Part shown: positions 57,006-64,000 of the stretch, piece by piece
Position numbering within the stretch: the stretch's first letter is position 1
Layout of the letters: each line of letters begins with the position of its first letter
Source: Ga0077555 sp046154645
GTDB lineage: Bacteria; Pseudomonadota; Alphaproteobacteria; Rhizobiales; Hyphomicrobiaceae
Direction of reading: 5' to 3'
Assembly (NCBI GenBank): GCA_046154645.1
Contig: JBJXDZ010000047.1
Location: 1 to 64,000 of the forward strand
DNA: 64,000 nucleotides
Program-made: the position numbers and the translations under genes
Notes under the pieces: model-generated
Databases searched by the model: none
Told to the model about the DNA's origin: nothing
Seen by the model: only the letters and a program-made list of their open reading frames with translations

Positions 57006-60000
57006 TCAGGCTGCGTCCGCAAGGCGGGCCAATTCCGCAACAAGCCCGCGAGCGCCTTTGAGGCGGGCGTTGGCGCTGTCCCATTCGGCGCGGAAGACCA
57101 GCTTCATGTCCGGCTGCACCTTCACCATGCCTTTCGAGGCCGCGATCATTTTCACCAGGCCATCGGGATTGGTGAACTGCCCCTTGCGGAACACGATCGA
57201 GGCGCCGCGCGGCCCGGCATCCAGCGATGCCACGCTAGCTCGACGGCACAGCGCCTTGATCTCGACCACGTCGAGCAGATGCTCGACCTCCGGCGGCAAC
57301 ATGCCGAAGCGATCGACCAACTCGGCGCCGAAATTGTCGATTTCCTCGCGCGTCTTGAGGTTCGACAAGCGGCGGTAAAGACCGAGCCGCACCTGCAAAT
57401 CGGCAATATAGCTCTCGGGCAACAGCACGGGCGTGCCGAGCTGGATCTGCGGGCTCCACTGCTCGTTGGCAGCCTCGAGATCGCCGCCCTTGAGCGAAGC
57501 GATCGTCTCCTCCAGCATCGACTGGTACAGCTCGAAACCGACCTCGCGGATGTGCCCGGACTGCTCGTCGCCGAGCAGATTGCCGGCGCCGCGAATGTCG
57601 AGATCGTGGCTGGCCAGCGAGAACCCAGCGCCGAGGGTATCGAGGGATTGCAGCACCTTCAGGCGTTTTTCGGCGCCTTCCGTGAGCTTTTGGCCGACCG
57701 GCGTCGTAAAATAGGCATATGCACGAATCTTCGAGCGGCCAACGCGGCCACGCAGCTGATAGAGCTGTGCCAAGCCGAACATGTCGGCGCGGTGCACGAT
57801 CAACGTGTTGGCGTTGGGAATGTCGAGGCCGGATTCGACGATCGCGGTCGACAGCAGCACATCATACTGGCCCTCATAGAAGGCGGTCATGACGTCCTCA
57901 AGTTCCGTCGGCGCCAGCTGGCCATGCGCGCGGGCAACCTTGAGTTCCGGCGTGTGCTCGGCCAGGAACTCCCCGACATCGTCGAGATCGGCGATGCGGG
58001 GCACCACATAGAACGTTTGCCCGCCCCGATGGCGCTCGCGGCGCAAGGCTTCGCGCAGGATCACGGGATCGAGGGGCGAAATGTAGGTGCGCACGGCGAG
58101 GCGATCGACGGGCGGCGTGGTGATCAGCGAGAGTTCGCGCACGCCACTCAGCGCCAACTGCAGCGTGCGCGGAATTGGCGTCGCCGTCAGCGTGAGGACG
58201 TGCACCTCTTCCTTCAGCTGCTTCAGGCGCTCCTTGTGACCGACGCCGAAATGCTGCTCCTCGTCGATGATCAGCAGGCCGAGCCGGGCGAAATCAACCG
58301 TCTTGCTCAACAGCGCATGCGTGCCGACGACGATATCGATGGTGCCGTCCTTCATACCGGTCTTGACCTCAGCCAGCTCCTTCGTCGGCACCATGCGCGA
58401 GGCGCGACCCAAGCGCAGTGGCAAGCCCTGGAAGCGGGTCGAAAACGTCTTGTAATGCTGCCGCGCCAGCAAGGTGGTCGGCACGACGACTGCGACCTGC
58501 AAGCCTGCCATGGCGGCGATGAACGCGGCGCGCAACGCCACCTCGGTCTTGCCGAAACCGACGTCGCCGCAGACGAGACGGTCCATCGGGCGGCCTGAAC
58601 CCAGATCCTCGATGACGGCATCGATGGAGCTGGCCTGATCCTCCGTTGCCTCATAGGGAAAGCGCGCCACGAACTCGTCGAAAGCCCCAGCTGGTGGGGC
58701 AAGGATGGGCGCTTCACGCAACTGCCGCAGCGCCGCGATCTTGATCAACTCGCCCGCAATCTCGCGCAGGCGCTTCTTGAGGCGTGACTTGCGGCCCTGC
58801 CAGGCGAGGCTGCCCAGTCGATCCAACTCCGCAGTGGTCTCGTCCGAGCCATAGCGCGAGAGCAGATCGATATTCTCGACCGGAAGATAGAGCTTGTCGC
58901 CGCCGTGATAGTGCAGCTCCAGGCAATCGTGCGGTTCGCCGAGCGCCGTGATCGTTTGCAGGCCGACGAAGCGGCCGATACCGTGATCGGCGTGCACGAC
59001 GAGATCGCCGACGGAGAGCGAGGTGGCCTCCGTAATGACATCGGCGGCGCGGCGCGATTTGCGGCGCGGGCGCACGAGCCGGTCGCCGAGAATGTCCTGC
59101 TCGCCGATGACGGCAAGATCCGGCGTTTCGAAACCTTCCTCGAGGCCCAGCACAGCCAGCATCGGTGTCGTCGCCGGAATGGTCAGTGCCTCGTCATAGC
59201 TCTCGATGCGCCGCAAATCAGCGAGGCCATGCTCGGTGAGCAATGTGGTCAAGCGTTCGCGCGCGCCAATGGTCCAGGCGGCGACGATGACGCGTTTGCC
59301 TTGACCCATCAATTGCTTGATGCGGGCGACGACAGCGCCGAAGAGATCGCCGCCTTCAGCCGTGCGCTCCGTCGCGAAATTGCCGCCGCTGCGGCCGCGG
59401 AATGCCCGCACCGATGCGCCCGGTGAGGCATCATCACCCTGATCGAACGGCGTGAGTAACCGCCATTCGCGCGCGTTGAGCAGGCGTTGCCATTCGCCCT
59501 CCGAGATGTAGAGGCGCTCGGGCGGCAACGGCTTGTACGGCGGCGCACCGAACTTGGTCGCCTCCAGCGCATCGACGCGGGCCTCGTAATGCTCCTTGAT
59601 CTGCATCAGGCGATCGGCGATGGCGCCACCGGCCATGTGATCGAGACTGACCGGCGCTTCGGGCAAATAATCGAGCAGCGTCTCCATGCGGTCGTGGAAC
59701 AATGGCAGCCAGTGCTCGACACCGGGATAGCGGTGCCCGGCGCTGACCGCCTCATAGAGGGGATCGCCCTCCTTGTTGGCGCCGAAAGCCGCAATGTAGG
59801 CCTGCCGGAAGCGGCTGGTGCCGTGCTCGCCGAAGGCCACCTCGCTCATTGGCGTCAGAAGCAGGCGCTGCACCACCTTGGCGGTGCGTTGCGTCTCGAT
59901 GTCGAAGCTCTTGATGGCCTCGAGCGTATCGTCGAAGAAATCGAGGCGAACCGGGGTCTGCCGACCCGGCGGGAAGAGATCGATCAGGCTGCCGCGCACG

Positions 60001-60509
60001 GCATATTCGCCGGGCTCCATGACGGTGCCGGTGCGCACGAAGCCGGCACGCATAAGGCGGTCGATCAGCTCGGCGCGGTCGATGCGCTGTCCCGGTGCGA
60101 TCTGCTTCAAGGCGCGCTTGATGAAGTCACGCGGCGGCAAGCGCTGCAATACCGCATTGACGGTGGTCAGAACCACCGTCGGCTCCTTGCGCGATCCGGC
60201 CGCCAGCATGGCCAGCGAGGTGATGCGCTTGGCCACGATCTCGGAGTTGGGCCCGATACGGTCATAAGGCACGGTGTCCCAGGCCGGCAGCGCGATGACC
60301 TTGGTCTTGGCCGAGAAGAAGGCGAGAGCCGCTTCGAGTTCACCCAGGCGTCGATCATCACGGGCAATATGCAGGATGGCCTGCGGCGAGCCGAGCCGCG
60401 CCGAGGTCTCCGCCGCCAGTTGCGCCAGCACAAAGCCGTCGTAGCCCTCAGGCACGCCGGTGAGCACCTCTGGGCCAGCTGCCGGCCTGGATTTTGCCGC
60501 CGCTGTCAC
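57006..60509 (-). CDS. mfd: Transcription-repair coupling factor
   Basis: A 1167-residue Mfd that displaces stalled RNA polymerase and recruits UvrA. In order: a UvrB-like N-terminal region with damage-recognition homology (about 25-350), the RNA-polymerase-interacting domain (around 490-560, GDLVVHADHGIGRFVG), then the RecG-like helicase with Walker A GDVGFGKTE (near 648) and DEEQ (near 748), and the C-terminal TRCF domain. The start is GTG 60509, which overlaps the sdhE stop by 4 nt. Length is normal. Confidence 0.97.
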   Translation of the reverse strand: MTAAAKSRPAAGPEVLTGVPEGYDGFVLAQLAAETSARLGSPQAILHIARDDRRLGELEAALAFFSAKTKVIALPAWDTVPYDRIGPNSEIVAKRITSLAMLAAGSRKEPTVVLTTVNAVLQRLPPRDFIKRALKQIAPGQRIDRAELIDRLMRAGFVRTGTVMEPGEYAVRGSLIDLFPPGRQTPVRLDFFDDTLEAIKSFDIETQRTAKVVQRLLLTPMSEVAFGEHGTSRFRQAYIAAFGANKEGDPLYEAVSAGHRYPGVEHWLPLFHDRMETLLDYLPEAPVSLDHMAGGAIADRLMQIKEHYEARVDALEATKFGAPPYKPLPPERLYISEGEWQRLLNAREWRLLTPFDQGDDASPGASVRAFRGRSGGNFATERTAEGGDLFGAVVARIKQLMGQGKRVIVAAWTIGARERLTTLLTEHGLADLRRIESYDEALTIPATTPMLAVLGLEEGFETPDLAVIGEQDILGDRLVRPRRKSRRAADVITEATSLSVGDLVVHADHGIGRFVGLQTITALGEPHDCLELHYHGGDKLYLPVENIDLLSRYGSDETTAELDRLGSLAWQGRKSRLKKRLREIAGELIKIAALRQLREAPILAPPAGAFDEFVARFPYEATEDQASSIDAVIEDLGSGRPMDRLVCGDVGFGKTEVALRAAFIAAMAGLQVAVVVPTTLLARQHYKTFSTRFQGLPLRLGRASRMVPTKELAEVKTGMKDGTIDIVVGTHALLSKTVDFARLGLLIIDEEQHFGVGHKERLKQLKEEVHVLTLTATPIPRTLQLALSGVRELSLITTPPVDRLAVRTYISPLDPVILREALRRERHRGGQTFYVVPRIADLDDVGEFLAEHTPELKVARAHGQLAPTELEDVMTAFYEGQYDVLLSTAIVESGLDIPNANTLIVHRADMFGLAQLYQLRGRVGRSKIRAYAYFTTPVGQKLTEGAEKRLKVLQSLDTLGAGFSLASHDLDIRGAGNLLGDEQSGHIREVGFELYQSMLEETIASLKGGDLEAANEQWSPQIQLGTPVLLPESYIADLQVRLGLYRRLSNLKTREEIDNFGAELVDRFGMLPPEVEHLLDVVEIKALCRRASVASLDAGPRGASIVFRKGQFTNPDGLVKMIAASKGMVKVQPDMKLVFRAEWDSANARLKGARGLVAELARLADAA

Positions 60510-60796
60510 GCTGCGCCAACCTTTTCGGCGAGGCCGTGGAAGGCGCGGATGCGCGCAATCAGCGGCGTGAAGGCACTGCGGTCAAACCCCTCGCCGGTCA
60601 TGAGCCACACCTGCAACGAGGGATCGGGCAGCGCCAGAAACTGCTCGAACTCGTCCATTTCAGGTTCGTCCATGGCCGCAAGCCGCGCCTCGGCATAGCG
60701 GCCCAGCAGAAAATCCATTTCCTTGGTGCCACGATGCTTGGCCCGGTACAGGGCGCGACGGCGGCGCTCCTCGAGCGGCTTTGGCGGCTCAGTCAT
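60506..60796 (-). CDS. sdhE: Succinate dehydrogenase flavinylation factor (SdhE/SDHAF2)
   Basis: A 96-residue protein that helps attach FAD covalently to SdhA. The RGxxE motif is RGTKE (Arg22-Glu26) in KHRGTKEMDFLLGRY, and the C-terminal helix ends in the usual LIARIRAFHG. ATG 60796; the longer frame to 60877 lacks support. It is coupled to mfd (GTGA overlap) and divergent from recG, the standard alphaproteobacterial arrangement. Confidence 0.95.
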   Translation of the reverse strand: MTEPPKPLEERRRRALYRAKHRGTKEMDFLLGRYAEARLAAMDEPEMDEFEQFLALPDPSLQVWLMTGEGFDRSAFTPLIARIRAFHGLAEKVGAA

Positions 60797-60972
60797 GTCG
60801 CGGATTCCCTGGGTTGGTGGACCTATCCACAGCAACGCGGCAAGGCGGCCCCGTGGTTCACACGGCCCGCCTGTCATCTGTCCCGTGGCGCGTGGTATAG
60901 CGCTGGACTTGGGGCCAGGGAAGGCCCCGTTTGGACCCGTCCCGAACCTGTTGCCCCGAACCCTCGAGTCAC

Positions 60973-63087
60973 ATGCGGCCAGCCTCGTACAATCCGCTGT
61001 TTGCTTCCGCCGAAAGCCTGACCGGCATCGGCCCGCGGCTCATTGTGCTGCTGCGCAAGGCGCTGCGGCTGCCCCCGGGCATCAGCGAGCCAAGGGTGGT
61101 CGATCTGCTCTGGCATTTGCCGACCGGCGTCGTCGATCGCCGCGCCGAGCCGACCATCGCCGGCGCCACGCCAGGGACCATTGCGACGCTGAAGGTGCGT
61201 GTCCTCAAGCACCGGGCACCACCGCGCGGCAATACCAAGGCGCCCTACAAGATCGCCTGCGAGGACGACACGGGGCGGCTGGATCTGGTGTTTTTCCATG
61301 CCGAGCATCGCTTCATCGAGCGGCAATTGCCGGTCGGCGAGATCCGCTACGTCTCGGGACGCGTCGAACGCTACAATGACATTCTGCAGATGTCGCATCC
61401 CGACTACATCGTGCCGCCCGAGCGCCGCGATGACCTGCCGCTGATCGAGCCGGTGTATCCACTGACCGCCGGGCTCTCGGGAAAAGTCCTGGGCAAAGCC
61501 ATTCGCCAGATCGTCGACCTCATTCCGACGGTGCCGGAGTGGCAGGAACCGCAATGGCTGGCTGAGCGCGGCTGGCCATCGCTCAGCGAGGCGATCCGAC
61601 GTCTGCACACGCCGAAGGACGCCAGCGACGTGTCGCCGGGGGCCGCGCCCTGGCTGCGCCTCGCCTACGACGAATTGCTGGCCGGGCAGCTGGCGCTGGG
61701 CCTTGTGCGCGAAAGCAACAAATCGCGACCCGGCCGCAGCACGATCGGTGACGGCCGCATCCGCGCACGCCTCGCCGACGCCCTGCCGTTCTCGCTCACC
61801 AATTCCCAGCGCACCGCCATGACCGAGATTGCCGCCGACATGGCGGCGCCAACGCGCATGCTGCGCCTGCTGCAAGGCGACGTCGGCTCGGGCAAGACCA
61901 TGGTGGCACTCATGGCGATGGCCATCGCCGTCGAATCCGGCGGGCAAGCCGTTCTGATGGCGCCAACCGAAGTGCTGGCGCGCCAACATGCGGAGACCAT
62001 TGCGCCGCTCGCCGAGAAAGCAGGCCTCACGATCGGCTTGCTGACAGGACGCGAGAAAGGCAAGCCGCGACGCATTCTGCTGGAGAAGCTCGCCGCCGGC
62101 GAGGTCGATATTCTCATTGGCACGCATGCCGTCTTCCAACCCGACGTGACGTTCCGTGATCTCGCCTTTGTGGTCATTGACGAGCAGCATCGCTTCGGCG
62201 TGCATCAACGCTTGGCGCTGCAGGCCAAAGGCGGCGCTGAGGGCGTCAACGTGCTGGTGATGACCGCGACGCCCATTCCGCGCACGCTGCTCATGACGCA
62301 CTACGGCGATCTCGATGTCTCACGCCTCACCGAGAAACCGGCGGGCCGCAAGCCCGTGACCACGACACTGGTCTCGACCGAGCGCATCGAGGATGTCGTG
62401 GAGGGCTTGAAACGCGCCGTGGCGCAAGGCGCGCAGGTCTATTGGGTGTGCCCGCTGATCGAGACCAGCGAGGTGTCGGAGCTGGCAGCAGCCGAAGCCC
62501 GGCACGCGCATCTGGCGCAGCATTTCGGCGATAAGGTGGGCATCCTGCACGGCGCCATGAGCGGCGCGGCGAAGGATCAGGTCATGGCCGAGTTCTCGTC
62601 GGGCAAGCTGTCGCTGCTGGTTGCCACCACGGTCATCGAGGTTGGCGTCAACGTGCCCAATGCTTCGGTGATGGTGATCGAGCACGCCGAGCGCTTCGGG
62701 CTCGCCCAGTTGCATCAGCTGCGCGGTCGCGTCGGGCGTGGCTCCCGGCAAAGCTATTGCATGCTGGCGTGGAAGCCACCGCTCGGCGAAACCGCGCGGA
62801 AGCGGCTCGAAATGATGCGCGAGACCGAGGACGGCTTTCTGATAGCGGAAAAGGACCTCGAATTGCGCGGTGGCGGTGAAGTGCTGGGCGCTCGCCAATC
62901 GGGCATGCCCGAGTTTCGCGTTGCCGACGTGCCGGGCTTTGCCGAGTTGCTGGCTACCGCCCGCGATGACGCGCAGATGATCCTGGCCAAGGATCCGGGG
63001 CTCACCTCACCCCGCGGCGAGGCGCTGCGCATGCTGCTTTATCTTTTCGAGTGCGACGAGGCGGTGCGCCTGTTCCGAGCGGCGTAA
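60973..63087 (+). CDS. recG: ATP-dependent DNA helicase RecG
   Basis: A 704-residue RecG that reverses stalled forks and processes Holliday junctions. Residues about 1-160 form the wedge/OB domain. Walker A is GDVGSGKT (Gly and Lys near 300), the helicase DEQH box is at 403-406 (VIDEQHRFGV), and the QLRGRVGRG motif VI is present. ATG 60973; the frame from 60931 adds 14 residues with no sign of coding. The neighbour on the other strand is sdhE. Confidence 0.97.
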   Translation: MRPASYNPLFASAESLTGIGPRLIVLLRKALRLPPGISEPRVVDLLWHLPTGVVDRRAEPTIAGATPGTIATLKVRVLKHRAPPRGNTKAPYKIACEDDTGRLDLVFFHAEHRFIERQLPVGEIRYVSGRVERYNDILQMSHPDYIVPPERRDDLPLIEPVYPLTAGLSGKVLGKAIRQIVDLIPTVPEWQEPQWLAERGWPSLSEAIRRLHTPKDASDVSPGAAPWLRLAYDELLAGQLALGLVRESNKSRPGRSTIGDGRIRARLADALPFSLTNSQRTAMTEIAADMAAPTRMLRLLQGDVGSGKTMVALMAMAIAVESGGQAVLMAPTEVLARQHAETIAPLAEKAGLTIGLLTGREKGKPRRILLEKLAAGEVDILIGTHAVFQPDVTFRDLAFVVIDEQHRFGVHQRLALQAKGGAEGVNVLVMTATPIPRTLLMTHYGDLDVSRLTEKPAGRKPVTTTLVSTERIEDVVEGLKRAVAQGAQVYWVCPLIETSEVSELAAAEARHAHLAQHFGDKVGILHGAMSGAAKDQVMAEFSSGKLSLLVATTVIEVGVNVPNASVMVIEHAERFGLAQLHQLRGRVGRGSRQSYCMLAWKPPLGETARKRLEMMRETEDGFLIAEKDLELRGGGEVLGARQSGMPEFRVADVPGFAELLATARDDAQMILAKDPGLTSPRGEALRMLLYLFECDEAVRLFRAA

Positions 63088-63093
63088 GAGGTG

Positions 63094-63129
63094 TCACGAG
63101 TGGGCGCGGGACGTCCACGCGCCTCGTGA
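63094..63129. terminator. Hairpin at the end of recG
   Basis: TCACGAG (63094-63100) pairs with CTCGTGA (63123-63129), and GCGCG/CGCGC continues the stem after a 3-nt bulge. It lies in the 79-base gap between convergent genes. There is no T-run, so it is a candidate Rho-type or stabilising hairpin. Confidence 0.55.
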
Positions 63130-63166
63130 AGGCTGCCGCAAACCACCCCTCGCGCCCGCCTCTCCC

Positions 63167-64000
63167 TCACTGCAGTCCGGCCAGACCCATGGCTTTGCCA
63201 TAGCGGCGGCTCGATTCGAGGAAGTCGCCATACTTGCGATGCACGGCGGTGTGCTGCACGCAAGCCAGCAGCAGTCGATCACGGTCGAAGGCGCGGTTCT
63301 TGGCGTAGTCCTCGAGCAGCAACTGGCCAAGTTCCTGGTTGTGCGGATCGTTGCCAATGCGCGAGGCACACAGCGCCAACTGCTGGGTCAACGGCACCGT
63401 GTCGCCACCGGCTGCAAGATAAGCCCGCGTCCAGGCAATCGCCTGCGGGCCATCGAGGGCCACGGTCGCCGCCACGATGTGCTCGAGCATGGCGGCCGGG
63501 TTCTTCGATGACGCGCCGGCGGGTAGCTCGGCCCTGATCTCGCGATAGTCGTTGGTTTGGCGACCGTGCCACGCGTTGCGGTTGAGATAGGACGTGGCGA
63601 CATAGAGCAGCTTCAGGCGCTGCGCATGCTCGAAGGTGTCGTAGAACCAGCCGAGCGTGTTGAGATACTCGTAGCAGTGCTGGGGAATCGAGAAATTCAG
63701 CGTGTCCTGCGTCGCCAGAAGTACCTGTGCGCCGCCGATCTGGAGCACGTCGAGAATCTGGCGCGGCCCCTTACCGGCGAGCAGCAGTGCACTCAACGCC
63801 TCCTGGAATGCGGGTTCATGGCCATTGAGAACCACGTCCAGGAAGGCTTCCGCCTCGTCTTTCGACAGCGGCTTGGTCTGGCGCAGGATCTCGGCTTCCT
63901 TGGATGTCGCGCCGCCATAGGGAATAGCCGAGATCTTTTGCTTCTCGATGTAATGCGTGATGCAATTGCACGCCATCTCGTAGGTCGAATACCAGCGCGG
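63167..64000 (-). CDS. C-terminal part of an unknown protein, cut by the window edge
   Basis: At least 277 residues; the frame is open to base 64000, so the start lies outside the window. ATG 63976 is an internal Met, not a real start, because the codons before it (reading PRWYSTYE) are open and protein-like. The visible part is mostly helical, with a His/Tyr-rich middle (TLNFSIPQHCYEYLNTLGWF), a possible iron- or heme-like set of His residues (CNCITHY, HIVAAT, VQHTAVHRKYG) and the tail GDFLESSRRYGKAMGL. I do not recognise the family. It converges with recG. Confidence 0.7.
   Translation of the reverse strand, partial: PRWYSTYEMACNCITHYIEKQKISAIPYGGATSKEAEILRQTKPLSKDEAEAFLDVVLNGHEPAFQEALSALLLAGKGPRQILDVLQIGGAQVLLATQDTLNFSIPQHCYEYLNTLGWFYDTFEHAQRLKLLYVATSYLNRNAWHGRQTNDYREIRAELPAGASSKNPAAMLEHIVAATVALDGPQAIAWTRAYLAAGGDTVPLTQQLALCASRIGNDPHNQELGQLLLEDYAKNRAFDRDRLLLACVQHTAVHRKYGDFLESSRRYGKAMGLAGLQ

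Noticed and set aside
57279..58598. A 439-residue plus-strand frame inside mfd.
   Set aside because: Composition is that of a codon-bias shadow, and mfd is a certain call.
60874..62301. A 475-residue minus-strand frame inside recG.
   Set aside because: Shadow of a certain helicase gene; no motif.
1..64000. CRISPR arrays, transposases, prophage genes and integration sites.
   Set aside because: No regularly spaced repeats and no transposase, integrase or phage structural protein were recognised among the translated genes.

Overview
The window is GC-rich, densely coding DNA from an alphaproteobacterium, most likely a member of the Hyphomicrobiales (Rhizobiales) or a close relative. The assignment rests on the divergent recG / sdhE-mfd arrangement, hisB followed by a DUF2628 membrane gene and hisH, several protein families typical of Bradyrhizobium-like genomes, and many NitT/TauT transport and small-molecule catabolic genes. 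No rRNA, tRNA, CRISPR array, phage or insertion sequence was recognised. About 60 genes are called, many in short operons with 4-nt or near-zero spacing.

Layout. 0.4-2.2 kb: AtuA-type pair. 2.3-6.1 kb: a membrane protein with a possible winged-helix tail, an 886-base gene-free stretch, and a long coiled-coil protein with five 29-residue repeats. 6.1-8.8 kb: kdgK and eda (2-keto-3-deoxygluconate route) and a PanE-like reductase. 9-12.8 kb: esterase, YcaQ-like protein and amidohydrolase. 12.9-17.8 kb: NitT/TauT ABC importer (permease, ATPase, two binding proteins) with an RraA-like aldolase. 17.9-20.1 kb: DUF6285, an APH-like kinase and an SDR. 20.5-24.3 kb: DUF1993, flavin monooxygenase, MFS transporter. 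24.5-28 kb: metY-like, alpha/beta hydrolase and a selenoprotein. 28-35 kb: RidA, two oxidoreductases, small unknowns, GNAT. 35-39 kb: acylphosphatase, gamma-glutamyltransferase, and exported MsrA and MsrB. 39-41 kb: cNMP-patatin. 41-44.6 kb: two glycosyltransferases and a flippase (surface polysaccharide). 44.6-48.2 kb: dehydrogenases and dgoK-dgoA. 48.2-52 kb: THI5-like protein and an Ior-type molybdenum hydroxylase. 52-54 kb: hisH-DUF2628-hisB. 54-57 kb: amidase, cutA, nadK, sulfotransferase. 57-64 kb: mfd, sdhE, recG and a partial unknown gene.

The main discovery is at 26680-27936. A glycine/betaine/sarcosine/D-proline reductase selenoprotein B-like gene is interrupted by one in-frame TGA (27139-27141) exactly where this family carries selenocysteine, in a U-x-x-C motif. 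A 7-bp hairpin with a G at the start of its apical loop lies 18 nt downstream, as expected for a bacterial SECIS. Ordinary gene calling would split or truncate this gene. It sits in a tight three-gene operon with a PLP sulfhydrylase-family enzyme and an alpha/beta hydrolase, so the operon may encode an undescribed selenium-dependent pathway in an apparently aerobic-type genome.

Sugar-acid catabolism is represented twice (KdgK/Eda and DgoK/DgoA). DNA repair and transcription coupling (Mfd, RecG), histidine synthesis, NAD phosphorylation and flavinylation of succinate dehydrogenase are the housekeeping functions. The rest is accessory import and catabolism.
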